Shown here: positions 16,565 through 24,188 of the stretch, in pieces
How the letters are laid out: each line of letters begins with the position of its first letter
Position numbering within the stretch: the first letter of the stretch is position 1
Assembly (NCBI GenBank): GCA_012840085.1
Contig: DUMB01000061.1
Coordinates: forward strand, 1 to 52,746
DNA from: Clostridiaceae bacterium
GTDB taxonomy: Bacteria; Bacillota; Clostridia; Acetivibrionales; DUMB01
DNA: 52,746 nt
Reading direction: 5' to 3'
The notes under the pieces: model-generated
Database searches by the model: none
Told to the model about the DNA's origin: nothing
What the model saw: the letters and a program-made list of their open reading frames with translations, nothing else
Program-made: the position numbers and the translations under genes

Positions 16565-18454
16565 TTATAAATCGTTGCCTGCACCGAAATGAGATAAGTC
16601 CGGAGAGTTTGCGATATTTGTCGGGGTATCAACGATATTTTCAACTGTACGGATTGTATTGTTGAGTATACTTGAAAAGCGCATAAGATAGTTATACCTT
16701 ACACCGTAAAGATACGTCAGGTTGCTGTCGCTAAAATCCTGTTCATTATAAACAGCGGAAAACTGTTTCATCACATCTTTAGCTACTCCAAGAGAAACGG
16801 CATAGGGAAAGTATTGTTCCCACTGTGCAATTGAAGGAATTTTAACTCTTTCAAGTGTGCTGAACTCCTTGAGAAATTTTTTAAATGCAAGCCACTTGGC
16901 ACACTGTTCATTACCATATACAGAACGTTCTTTTAATAAGACCGAGTAAACCAGCAAGACTATTCCCATAACAGTAAGTATTATGGAAGAAAAGACAGAC
17001 AGAAGGGTTGAAATAAGTATTCCGGCAACTATATAAACAATTCCGGAGTTTAACCCTAAATATTTTCCGCGTTTTATAGATTTTTCAAAAAAGTTTAAAG
17101 AGACTGCTTCTTCTCTCACCAGAGTTTTCCACTTTTCAAAATCTGACTTAAATTGATATGAATTTTTCTTGTCTTTAACATATTCATTTATTTCATCAGT
17201 TGTAACCAATTCTCCATTGCCTATTTTATTCAGGAACCAATCAATCAGGAAAGATTCATGCGCTTTGAGACCGGGATGTTCAATCGGAATTAGGTTGTTG
17301 TGCGAAATTATAAAATTGTTTGAATTTTCTTCATCTGAAGTATTTTTACTACTTACATTATTATAATTAATGACAAGACATTTTTTTCTTATCATATCCA
17401 GTGCAGTAGCTATTAGGTCTCTGGGTTGCAGCGTTCCCCATATAAGCGTGCTCATTTCTGCTGGTGTGTAATTTCCGGGTGGTTCAGTCAAATTCTTGTC
17501 TTTAAAACTATGCCTGTATTTTCTGTCATATCTAAAATATATAGTTAACAATATATAAAACCACAGAAGAAACATTATTCCAGCTATTATTTGTCCAACA
17601 GGCTGCAGCTTTTTTACTCTTAGTTCCTTTTCACTTTCAAGCCTGCGTTTTTTCTCTTCATGTTCTTTTACCAGGCGTCTTGCCTCTTCACGCTTAATGT
17701 TGGCTTCTGCCGCAAGCTTTTTTTCTGTTTCCATAATTTCAGACAGTGCATATTTGTCTTTAAATTTTGTAGAATAAGGTGCCAGTTCAGGTGGAAAGAG
17801 AACTCTTGCTTCTACATAATCTCCAGGTGATATAACAGGTACTGTTATTTCAACATTCCTGTCATCAACAACTCTGGATTCCACAGTCAGCGGCCCGTGG
17901 GCAAATACACTGATATTATTGGCAGAAGAACCCTGCGGAATGGAAATTACCGCAACAATATTATTAAGAGCTATCTCCCAGCTTTGGTCTATAATTCTTC
18001 TGTTAAACTCGGCAATATCAATGTACCTTGTTATTGCATCAGCCAACCTGTATTTAAATACAAAGGTTTTTATGTCATCTTTTACTGGTTCGTGTAATTC
18101 GAATTTTGCCAGGTTATTCTCCATTTGAAAGTAGTAAGTACCAGGATTCCCGGAATTTTCCTGCTTAAGCTGTTCAAGATTGCCATTCTTGTCTATATAG
18201 ACTTCCTGTTCCTGGATACCGCCTGTTCCTGAAGTATTAATACTTCTAAGGACACCATCAAAACTGCCGTTAAAGACATATGTTATTTTTTCTTCGAAGA
18301 CTGCTGAACCATCATTTTCAATATTAATATTTACAACATACTTAGACACGAAATACTCAACATTATTTGCAGATGCGCAGGAAGAATTTAATGGACCAAA
18401 TGCAAAAATTGCTGATAATGCAATAATAATTACAACCTTGAACATTGTTTTCAA
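16565..18454 (-). CDS. DUF2207 domain exported/membrane protein
   Basis: The 629-residue protein begins with a signal peptide (about residues 1-29). It continues with a beta-rich extracellular region (YVVNINIENDGSAVFEEKITYVF, the DUF2207 start) to about residue 240, a charged coiled-coil (about 245-285, rich in E, K and R), a membrane helix (about 289-310), a cytoplasmic winged-helix-like region (TPAEMSTLIWGTLQPRDLIATALDM), two adjacent membrane segments (about 470-515) and a C-terminal tail. This order is that of the DUF2207 family of unknown function. The start is TTG 18454 with aggtgg upstream; the in-frame ATG three codons later is too far from the site. Confidence 0.85.
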   Translation of the reverse strand: MKTMFKVVIIIALSAIFAFGPLNSSCASANNVEYFVSKYVVNINIENDGSAVFEEKITYVFNGSFDGVLRSINTSGTGGIQEQEVYIDKNGNLEQLKQENSGNPGTYYFQMENNLAKFELHEPVKDDIKTFVFKYRLADAITRYIDIAEFNRRIIDQSWEIALNNIVAVISIPQGSSANNISVFAHGPLTVESRVVDDRNVEITVPVISPGDYVEARVLFPPELAPYSTKFKDKYALSEIMETEKKLAAEANIKREEARRLVKEHEEKKRRLESEKELRVKKLQPVGQIIAGIMFLLWFYILLTIYFRYDRKYRHSFKDKNLTEPPGNYTPAEMSTLIWGTLQPRDLIATALDMIRKKCLVINYNNVSSKNTSDEENSNNFIISHNNLIPIEHPGLKAHESFLIDWFLNKIGNGELVTTDEINEYVKDKKNSYQFKSDFEKWKTLVREEAVSLNFFEKSIKRGKYLGLNSGIVYIVAGILISTLLSVFSSIILTVMGIVLLVYSVLLKERSVYGNEQCAKWLAFKKFLKEFSTLERVKIPSIAQWEQYFPYAVSLGVAKDVMKQFSAVYNEQDFSDSNLTYLYGVRYNYLMRFSSILNNTIRTVENIVDTPTNIANSPDLSHFGAGNDL

Positions 18455-18656
18455 AATGACCAGTCCACCTTTGTCTAAAATATGTTAAGGTTATGCAGAA
18501 TAACTAATGTAACCGCTTATTATTATAATACCATGCCTTGACACCTTTTGGGTAGTAAAAAAAAGAATATTGTTTTATTTTCTTTTACCTGCATATTACT
18601 GCGGAAATATTAAAAAATATGAACAAAAGAAGATAAAAGAATCGGACGGTTGATAT

Positions 18657-19022
18657 ATGGGAAAAAATAAAAGAAATTATTTCAGATATATAATAATTGG
18701 TCTTGTTACAGGAATGGTAAACGGACTTTTTGGTTCCGGAGGAGGAACTATCGTAGTTCCGGCAATGGTGCTGCTTCTTGATACAGAAGAGCATAAAGCT
18801 CACGCCAGCGCAATAGCCATCATTCTTCCATTGGCTATTGTAAGTGCTGTTTTTTATATTTCAAACGGTTTTGTAAACTGGGGCATTACAATAAAAGTAA
18901 TAATCGGAGGTATGGTCGGGGGCTTTATAGGTGCCAAACTATTAAACAAATGCCCTACAAATCTGCTTAGAAAAATTTTTGCAATGTTTATGATAATAGC
19001 AGCTCTGAGAATGATTTTTTAA
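18657..19022 (+). CDS. TauE/SafE (TSUP) transporter, N-terminal half protein
   Basis: The 121-residue product has about four membrane segments and the TauE/SafE repeat signature GLFGSGGGTIVVPAMVLLL near residue 24, then GGMVGGFIGAKLLNK near 84. Normal family members are about 250 residues with two such repeats; this is only the first. The second repeat is encoded immediately downstream in the same reading frame after a TAA at 19020-19022. The pair presumably forms a heterodimeric anion or sulfur-compound exporter. The ribosome site is poor (ggacgg). Confidence 0.8.
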   Translation: MGKNKRNYFRYIIIGLVTGMVNGLFGSGGGTIVVPAMVLLLDTEEHKAHASAIAIILPLAIVSAVFYISNGFVNWGITIKVIIGGMVGGFIGAKLLNKCPTNLLRKIFAMFMIIAALRMIF

Positions 19023-19040
19023 CAAGTGGGTGGTGTAGCA

Positions 19041-19409
19041 TTGATTCTGTATATAATAGGGGTTGCTGCAGGCATTATAAGTGGCATGGGAATAGGAGGA
19101 GGAACCATACTTATACCGGCACTTGTATTGCTTGTAAAACCCGGTCAGCATATTGCGCAAAGCGTTAATCTTATTTTCTTTATACCAACGGCTATAATTG
19201 CTTTGATAATACACATCAAAAATAAAAGTATTGATTTTAGAATGACTCTGCCAATAGCAGGGGCAGGGCTTTTCGGCGCATTTATCGGGTCAAGATTCGC
19301 CGTATCACTTTCAAGTGATGCTCTGAAAAAATGGTTTGGGGTATTTCTCCTTATTATGGGGTGTTATGAAATGATAAGAAAAGGTAAAAAAGATAGTAAA
19401 AAAAGGTGA
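19041..19409 (+). CDS. TauE/SafE (TSUP) transporter, C-terminal half protein
   Basis: The product of about 122 residues carries the second family repeat: GIISGMGIGGGTILIPALVLL near residue 10 and GAGLFGAFIGSRFAV near 77, with a basic C-terminus. I favour TTG 19041 as the start because gggtggtg lies about 6 bases upstream; a GTG at 19026 is an alternative. Both halves are in one frame with one stop between them, so either two separate genes or a single gene with a stop codon is possible. Conserved repeat ends in each half favour a genuine two-subunit transporter. Confidence 0.8.
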   Translation: MILYIIGVAAGIISGMGIGGGTILIPALVLLVKPGQHIAQSVNLIFFIPTAIIALIIHIKNKSIDFRMTLPIAGAGLFGAFIGSRFAVSLSSDALKKWFGVFLLIMGCYEMIRKGKKDSKKR

Positions 19410-19416
19410 AAAATTG

Positions 19417-19445
19417 TTGACAAAGCACTTATCATGCTTTATAGT
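19417..19445 (+). promoter_or_regulatory. Sigma-A-type promoter of lysA
   Basis: TTGACA (19417-19422), a 17-base spacer, then TATAGT (19440-19445). It lies about 130 bases before the lysA start. I looked for a lysine riboswitch in the leader and did not recognise one. Confidence 0.75.
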
Positions 19446-19576
19446 GTAAAAAAATTATTCAATGTTTATTTATTTTAGAAAGAGATGTTTTGAAAGAAGA
19501 GCAGAAATAAAGCTGATATGACAATTCGTAACGGAGTTATATTAAAGTTTAGTAAGTGGAAGTGGAGGTGTGGTGT

Positions 19577-20830
19577 ATGAATAATAATTATTTTACTGAA
19601 AATACGAATTTTTATGGAAGTACTTCTCCTAAAGAGTTATTAATGGAATATGGAAGCCCTCTATATGTATATAATGAAAAGATACTGCGTCAACGGTGCC
19701 GTGAAATGGCAGATCTGGTTACATATCCGAACTTTAAGGCCAACTTTTCGATAAAGGCCAATTCAAACATTGAGCTTCTCAAGATAGTACATTCTGAGGG
19801 TTTATATGCAGATGCCATGTCACCCGGAGAAATATATGTGCTTCTGAAAGCCGGCTTCAAACCGGAAGAAATATTCTATGTTTCCAACAATGTATCAGAA
19901 GAGGAAATGAAATTTGCCATTGAGCGCGGGATTATCACCAGTGTTGATTCTCTTTCACAGTTAAGGCAGTTTGGAAGATTAAATCCTGGCGGAAAGGTGG
20001 CTATTCGCTTTAACCCCGGAATTGGTGCAGGACACCATGAAAAAGTAGTAACAGGCGGCAAAAAGACAAAGTTTGGCATAAATCCTGAATATATTGATGA
20101 GGTCAAGAGCATACTTAAAGAATACAGTTTAAAGCTTGTCGGTGTAAACCAGCATATAGGATCTCTTTTCATGGAGCCGGAATCATATATTGAAAGTACA
20201 AAATATATACTTGGCATAGCAGAGCAGTTTGAAGACCTGGACTTTATTGACTTTGGAGGCGGTTTTGGCATTCCTTATCGCAAGCAGGAAGGACAGCAGA
20301 GGCTGGACTTAGCGTATCTCGGTGAAAAACTCGATGATATAATGGACAAATGGACTGATAAGTACGGTAAAAAGGTATTTTTCAAAACTGAACCGGGACG
20401 TTATATAGTAGCAGAATGCGGTGTACTTCTTGGAACGGTTTATTCTGTAAAACAAAACAATGGAATATGTTTTGTGGGTACAGATATTGGATTTAATGTA
20501 CTTATACGTCCTGCCATGTACGATTCCCATCATGATATAGAAGTTTACAAGAATGCATCTGCGACAGCTAAAGAGTATAAGACAGTAACAGTGGTTGGAA
20601 ATATTTGTGAAAGCGGGGACATAATTGCAAAAGACAGACTTTTACCCCAATTAGAGGAAGGCGATATAATAGGTGTCATGGATGCCGGGGCATACGGTTA
20701 TTCCATGAGCTCTAACTACAATAACAGACTAAGGCCGGCGGAAGTTCTTATTAAGGAGAACGGAACAGCTGTGCTTATAAGAAGAAGGGATACACTGGAA
20801 GATTTGCTGAGAAACTATGAAATAAAATAA
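19577..20830 (+). CDS. lysA: Diaminopimelate decarboxylase
   Basis: The 417-residue PLP enzyme of alanine-racemase-like fold makes L-lysine from meso-diaminopimelate. Visible marks: SIKANSN near residue 58 with the PLP-binding Lys, GVNQHIGSLF with the His near 190, DFGGGFGIPYR near 222 that binds the PLP phosphate, KTEPGRYIVAE near 271, and GNICESGDIIAKD with the active-site Cys near 340 followed by DAGAYGYSMSSNYN. I prefer ATG 19577 (MNNNYF) since ggaggtg is 7 bases upstream, rather than GTG 19556. The gene has its own promoter and stands alone; a carboxynorspermidine decarboxylase is less likely given the length and motifs. Confidence 0.9.
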   Translation: MNNNYFTENTNFYGSTSPKELLMEYGSPLYVYNEKILRQRCREMADLVTYPNFKANFSIKANSNIELLKIVHSEGLYADAMSPGEIYVLLKAGFKPEEIFYVSNNVSEEEMKFAIERGIITSVDSLSQLRQFGRLNPGGKVAIRFNPGIGAGHHEKVVTGGKKTKFGINPEYIDEVKSILKEYSLKLVGVNQHIGSLFMEPESYIESTKYILGIAEQFEDLDFIDFGGGFGIPYRKQEGQQRLDLAYLGEKLDDIMDKWTDKYGKKVFFKTEPGRYIVAECGVLLGTVYSVKQNNGICFVGTDIGFNVLIRPAMYDSHHDIEVYKNASATAKEYKTVTVVGNICESGDIIAKDRLLPQLEEGDIIGVMDAGAYGYSMSSNYNNRLRPAEVLIKENGTAVLIRRRDTLEDLLRNYEIK

Positions 20831-20833
20831 ATC

Positions 20834-20862
20834 TTGACATGTTTTTACGATAAATCTATAAT
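20834..20862 (+). promoter_or_regulatory. Consensus sigma-A promoter of the glycine-riboswitch transcript
   Basis: TTGACA (20834-20839), a 17-base spacer and TATAAT (20857-20862) match the consensus exactly. The riboswitch aptamer begins about 34 bases downstream of the -10. Confidence 0.9.
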
Positions 20863-20895
20863 AATTGGTAAATTAAATATTGTCGGATGAATGAT

Positions 20896-21104
20896 GAGGG
20901 AGAGTTGTTTTCACATAAAATGTGAAACGCACCGAAGGAGTTATACTCTCAGGTCCCAAGAGACCTCATCAGGACGGACCTCTGGAGAGACCAATGTTTG
21001 GCGCCGAAGGGGCAAGGCTTGCATATACACCATATCATTTGAAGATGCGTAAGTTTATTAAAAGGTGTTATGAAGCCACAATCTCTCAGGCAAAAGGACA
21101 GAGT
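20896..21104 (+). promoter_or_regulatory. Tandem glycine riboswitch
   Basis: Two consecutive aptamers with the conserved glycine riboswitch words. Aptamer 1 (about 20896-20986): ggagag, caccgaaggag, actctcaggt, aggacggacctctggagag. Aptamer 2 (about 20984-21104): ggagag, gcgccgaaggggcaa, atctctcagg caaaaggacagag. The short linker and shared ctctggagag are typical of the cooperative double form. It is followed by a hairpin at about 21111-21132 and a terminator (21148-21179), so control is probably by transcription attenuation of the aminotransferase-serA operon. Whether glycine turns expression on or off cannot be decided by eye. Confidence 0.93.
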
Positions 21105-21147
21105 TGTAAGAAAGCACATATTAGTGCTTTAATGCTTGTTTTTTGGA

Positions 21148-21179
21148 GGTCAAACGGACTAGTCGGTTTGGCCTTTTTT
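21148..21179 (+). terminator. Expression-platform terminator of the glycine riboswitch
   Basis: The stem ggtcaaac / gtttggcc with an inner gac-ta-gtc is followed by tttttt (21174-21179). It lies 44 bases beyond the second aptamer and 120 before the first gene, the expected place for a riboswitch-controlled attenuator. Confidence 0.85.
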
Positions 21180-21298
21180 AAGTAAAATAATAAATTATAA
21201 TTATTTTAAAAATCAAAGATAGTTATATTAAAGATTAACCAATGGCTATTACATAGGGCGTGCAAAGTGTATTTATTTAATTCAGGAGGCTTGACTAT

Positions 21299-22366
21299 AT
21301 GCATAAAAAACTTTTTATCCCGGGCCCGGTAGAGGTTAGGGAAGACGTACTACAAATGATGTCACATCCAATGATTGGACATCGTACAAAGGATGCATCA
21401 AATTTGCAAAGAAGCATTTCCGAAAAAATGCAAAAGTTAATGTATACGAAACATCAGATTCTTCTTTCCACTTCTTCAGGAAGCGGTCTGATGGAGGGTG
21501 CAATTCGTTCGTGTACAAGAAAGAGAGCAGTTGTTTTTTCAGTTGGTGCTTTTGGTGACAGATGGTATAAAATGGCCGTATGCAACGGTGTTTCTGCAGA
21601 TAAGATAGATTCTGAGCTTGGTAAACCAACTACACCAGAAATGGTGGATAAGGCTTTATCAACTGGAAAATATGACCTCGTATGCATTACACATAATGAG
21701 ACATCTACAGGAGTTATGAATCCGGTAGAAGAAATTGCTGAAGTTATGAAGAAGTATCCGGAAGTTGTATATTGCCTTGACACCGTCAGTTCTCTGGGTG
21801 GAACCAAAATTGAGGTGGATAAGTTAGGTGTAGATATATGCATAACTTCCAGTCAAAAATGTCTTGGACTTCCTCCAGGATTAGCAATATGCACTTTCTC
21901 AGAGAAAGCTATAGAAGCTGCCAAACAGGTAGAATTCAGAGGATTGTACCTGGATCTTCTTGAATTATATAACTATATCAAGAAGAAAGATCATCAGTAT
22001 CCTTCAACACCTTCACTTTCTCATATGTATGCTCTGGATTACCAACTGGATAAGATATTTGAAGAAGGTTTGGAAAACAGGTTCGAACGCCACCGTAAGA
22101 TGGCTGAGATTGTGAGAGCATGGGCAAAAGAGCATTTTGAACTTTTCCCTGATGAAAAATATGCGTCCAATACTCTGACAACTGTAAAGAATACAAGAAA
22201 TATAAGCGTTGCTGAACTGAACAAGAAGCTCGGTGAACGCGGATATATGATTTCCAACGGTTATGGTGATTTGAAGGAAGTTACATTCAGAATAGCCCAT
22301 ATGGCTGACATCACAGTGGATGAAATAAAAGAGCTGCTGCAAGTTATTGACAGTATTCTTTTCTAG
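21299..22366 (+). CDS. Class V aminotransferase, probable serine-pathway (phosphoserine/serine-glyoxylate type)
   Basis: The 355-residue PLP enzyme begins KKLFIPGPVEVREDVLQMM, with MIGHRTKD and STSSGSGLMEGAIRS as in alanine-glyoxylate / serine-pyruvate aminotransferases. CLDTVSSLGG near residue 160 has the Asp contacting PLP, and TSSQKCLGLPPGLA near 182 has the Schiff-base Lys. It is the first gene after the glycine riboswitch and 44 bases ahead of serA, where serC would be expected; I see no classical serC in the window. The likely job is making phosphoserine from 3-phosphohydroxypyruvate, but serine-glyoxylate or alanine-glyoxylate transamination is possible. ATG 21299 follows aggaggc. Confidence 0.8.
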   Translation: MHKKLFIPGPVEVREDVLQMMSHPMIGHRTKDASNLQRSISEKMQKLMYTKHQILLSTSSGSGLMEGAIRSCTRKRAVVFSVGAFGDRWYKMAVCNGVSADKIDSELGKPTTPEMVDKALSTGKYDLVCITHNETSTGVMNPVEEIAEVMKKYPEVVYCLDTVSSLGGTKIEVDKLGVDICITSSQKCLGLPPGLAICTFSEKAIEAAKQVEFRGLYLDLLELYNYIKKKDHQYPSTPSLSHMYALDYQLDKIFEEGLENRFERHRKMAEIVRAWAKEHFELFPDEKYASNTLTTVKNTRNISVAELNKKLGERGYMISNGYGDLKEVTFRIAHMADITVDEIKELLQVIDSILF

Positions 22367-22410
22367 ATTTTTAGATGTGGTTTTAGACTGAACATTAGGA
22401 GGGTTAAACA

Positions 22411-24015
22411 TTGAAAATAATAGTTACCGAGAGAATTGCAGAGGAAGGCATAAACCATCTAAGAGAGTCAGGTTTTGAGGTAGACGTGAAATTAGGCTTG
22501 TCACATGATGAACTTCTTGAAATAATAGAAGATTATGATGCTATTATTGTCAGAAGCGTAACAAAGGTAAACGCTGAATTGCTGGAGAAGGCAAAAAACC
22601 TCAAAGTTGTAGGTCGTGCCGGAAATGGTATCGATAATATTGACGTTGAGACATGTACAAGAAAAGGTATTATTGTAGTAAATACACCTGAAAGTAATAT
22701 AATGGCTGCTGCTGAGCTGGCTGTAGGTCTTGCTTTCTGTGTTTTCAGAAACATACCCCAGGCGAATGCTGCCGGCCGCAGAGGAGATTTCAGAAGGAAC
22801 AGGTTTATCGGAAATGAACTGGATGGCAAAGTTGCCGGTATTATAGGATTAGGCAGAATAGGTTCTATCGTCGCAACAAAATTAAAAGGCTGCAATATGA
22901 AAGTAATTGCCTATGACCCATATATAGCTGACGAGAAGTTCAAGAAATACGGAGTTCAGAAGTGTGAGACCCTTGAAGAGCTGCTGAGAAAATCAGACCT
23001 GATCACCATTCATACTCCAAAGACATCCGAGACTTATGGGATGATAGGCGAGAAAGAACTTGCAATGTGCAAGGAGGGTGTGAGAATTGTAAATGCTGCA
23101 AGGGGTGGACTGGTGAATGAAAAAGCACTGTACGATGCCCTAAAGTCTGGCCGTGTGGCAGGAGCAGGCATTGATGTGCTCGATCCGGAGCCAAGCTATG
23201 ATAAAAAGCCTGAGGAACAGAACTACAAAAATCCGCTTCTTGAGCTTGATAATGTTATTATTACACCTCATCTTGGAGCGTCAACAAAGGAAGCCAACTA
23301 CAATGTCGGTACATGTGTAGCAGAGCTTGTAGCTGATGCTCTGAACGATAAAATGGTTGCTGCTGTAAATATGCCGCCAATGAAACATACTGATCTTTCT
23401 GAACTTAAGCCATATCTTGAAATAGCCGAAATGCTGGGAAAGATATACTATCAGACTGAAAAGGATACCGTTCAGAAGATTGAAGTTATTTACAGCGGGG
23501 ATCTGGCAGATAAAGAAACAAAAGTTATAACACTGTCTGCTCTTAAAGGATTCCTTGATCCGATAATAAAGGAAAAAGTCAACTATGTTAATGCTGAACT
23601 TATGCTTAAAAATATGGGTATACAGCTTATTGAAAGCACAAATTCCAACCTTGACAAGTATACAAACCTCATAACTTTGAAATTCACAACGAAAACCAGG
23701 CAGCTGGCTGTGTCCGGCACAGTGTTTGCAAAGGAAGAGATAAGAATTGTAGATTTCTTCGGCTATAAGCTGGATTTTGAGCCTACACCGTATATCATTG
23801 CTATACAGAACATTGATAAACCCGGTATAATCGGTCAGATAGGCACAATTCTTGGAGCTAGCGGAATAAATATAGCAGCAATGCAGTGGAGCAGAAACAG
23901 AAAAGGTGAAAAGGCAGTTGCTTTTGTAAGTGTTGATGGAGAAGTAAGTGAAGAGGTACTGGAATTACTCAGGAATATAAACGGTGTGCTTAAAGCTACA
24001 ATGATAAGATTCTAA
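22411..24015 (+). CDS. serA: D-3-phosphoglycerate dehydrogenase
   Basis: The 534-residue long-form SerA oxidises 3-phosphoglycerate to 3-phosphohydroxypyruvate, the entry step of serine synthesis. It shows VGRAGNGIDNID near residue 70, the Rossmann loop GIIGLGRIGSIVA near 145, VNAARGGLVNE with the substrate-binding Arg near 230, and ITPHLGASTKEA with the catalytic His near 285. After residue 320 come the allosteric substrate-binding region and a C-terminal ACT domain (IAIQNIDKPGIIGQIGTILG, about 463-534), where serine feedback is known in relatives. The start is TTG 22411 after aggagggtt. It is in one operon with the aminotransferase under glycine-riboswitch control. Confidence 0.95.
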   Translation: MKIIVTERIAEEGINHLRESGFEVDVKLGLSHDELLEIIEDYDAIIVRSVTKVNAELLEKAKNLKVVGRAGNGIDNIDVETCTRKGIIVVNTPESNIMAAAELAVGLAFCVFRNIPQANAAGRRGDFRRNRFIGNELDGKVAGIIGLGRIGSIVATKLKGCNMKVIAYDPYIADEKFKKYGVQKCETLEELLRKSDLITIHTPKTSETYGMIGEKELAMCKEGVRIVNAARGGLVNEKALYDALKSGRVAGAGIDVLDPEPSYDKKPEEQNYKNPLLELDNVIITPHLGASTKEANYNVGTCVAELVADALNDKMVAAVNMPPMKHTDLSELKPYLEIAEMLGKIYYQTEKDTVQKIEVIYSGDLADKETKVITLSALKGFLDPIIKEKVNYVNAELMLKNMGIQLIESTNSNLDKYTNLITLKFTTKTRQLAVSGTVFAKEEIRIVDFFGYKLDFEPTPYIIAIQNIDKPGIIGQIGTILGASGINIAAMQWSRNRKGEKAVAFVSVDGEVSEEVLELLRNINGVLKATMIRF

Positions 24016-24033
24016 AAAAGATAAGAGAAAGAA

Positions 24034-24087
24034 AGACAGGGGACGGTTCCATGTCTGACTGTTCAGACATGGAACCGTCCCCTGTCT
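24034..24087. repeat. Perfect 25-bp palindrome of the gacaggggacggttcc type
   Basis: Arms 24034-24058 and 24063-24087 are exact reverse complements around a 4-nt loop. The core word gacaggggacggttcc appears again, inverted, at 24143-24165. The element sits between convergent serA and DUF1015 and could end both transcripts. Palindromes with this core are, to my recollection, dispersed in several clostridial and other anaerobe genomes. Confidence 0.85.
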
Positions 24088-24142
24088 CTTATTCATAACC
24101 ATGTCTTTTAAGACTTTGTCTTATTCAGATGGCCTATAAGTA

Positions 24143-24165
24143 AGACAAGGAACCGTCCCCTGTCT
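24143..24165. repeat. Third half-copy of the gacaggggacggttcc repeat
   Basis: The 23-base word agacaaggaaccgtcccc tgtct matches one arm of the palindrome at 24034-24087 with a small central change. It is followed by a partial echo (cccctgtctta), suggesting local duplication. Confidence 0.75.
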
Positions 24166-24188
24166 TAGCCCCTGTCTTAGTCCTTGCC

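Noticed and set aside
19446..19576. A lysine riboswitch in the lysA leader
   Set aside because: The leader is only about 130 bases and I could not find the lysine aptamer's conserved core; no claim is made.
20922..21185. An 87-codon + strand ORF in front of the aminotransferase gene
   Set aside because: It lies wholly within the tandem glycine riboswitch and its terminator; the sequence is explained by conserved RNA motifs and there is no ribosome site.
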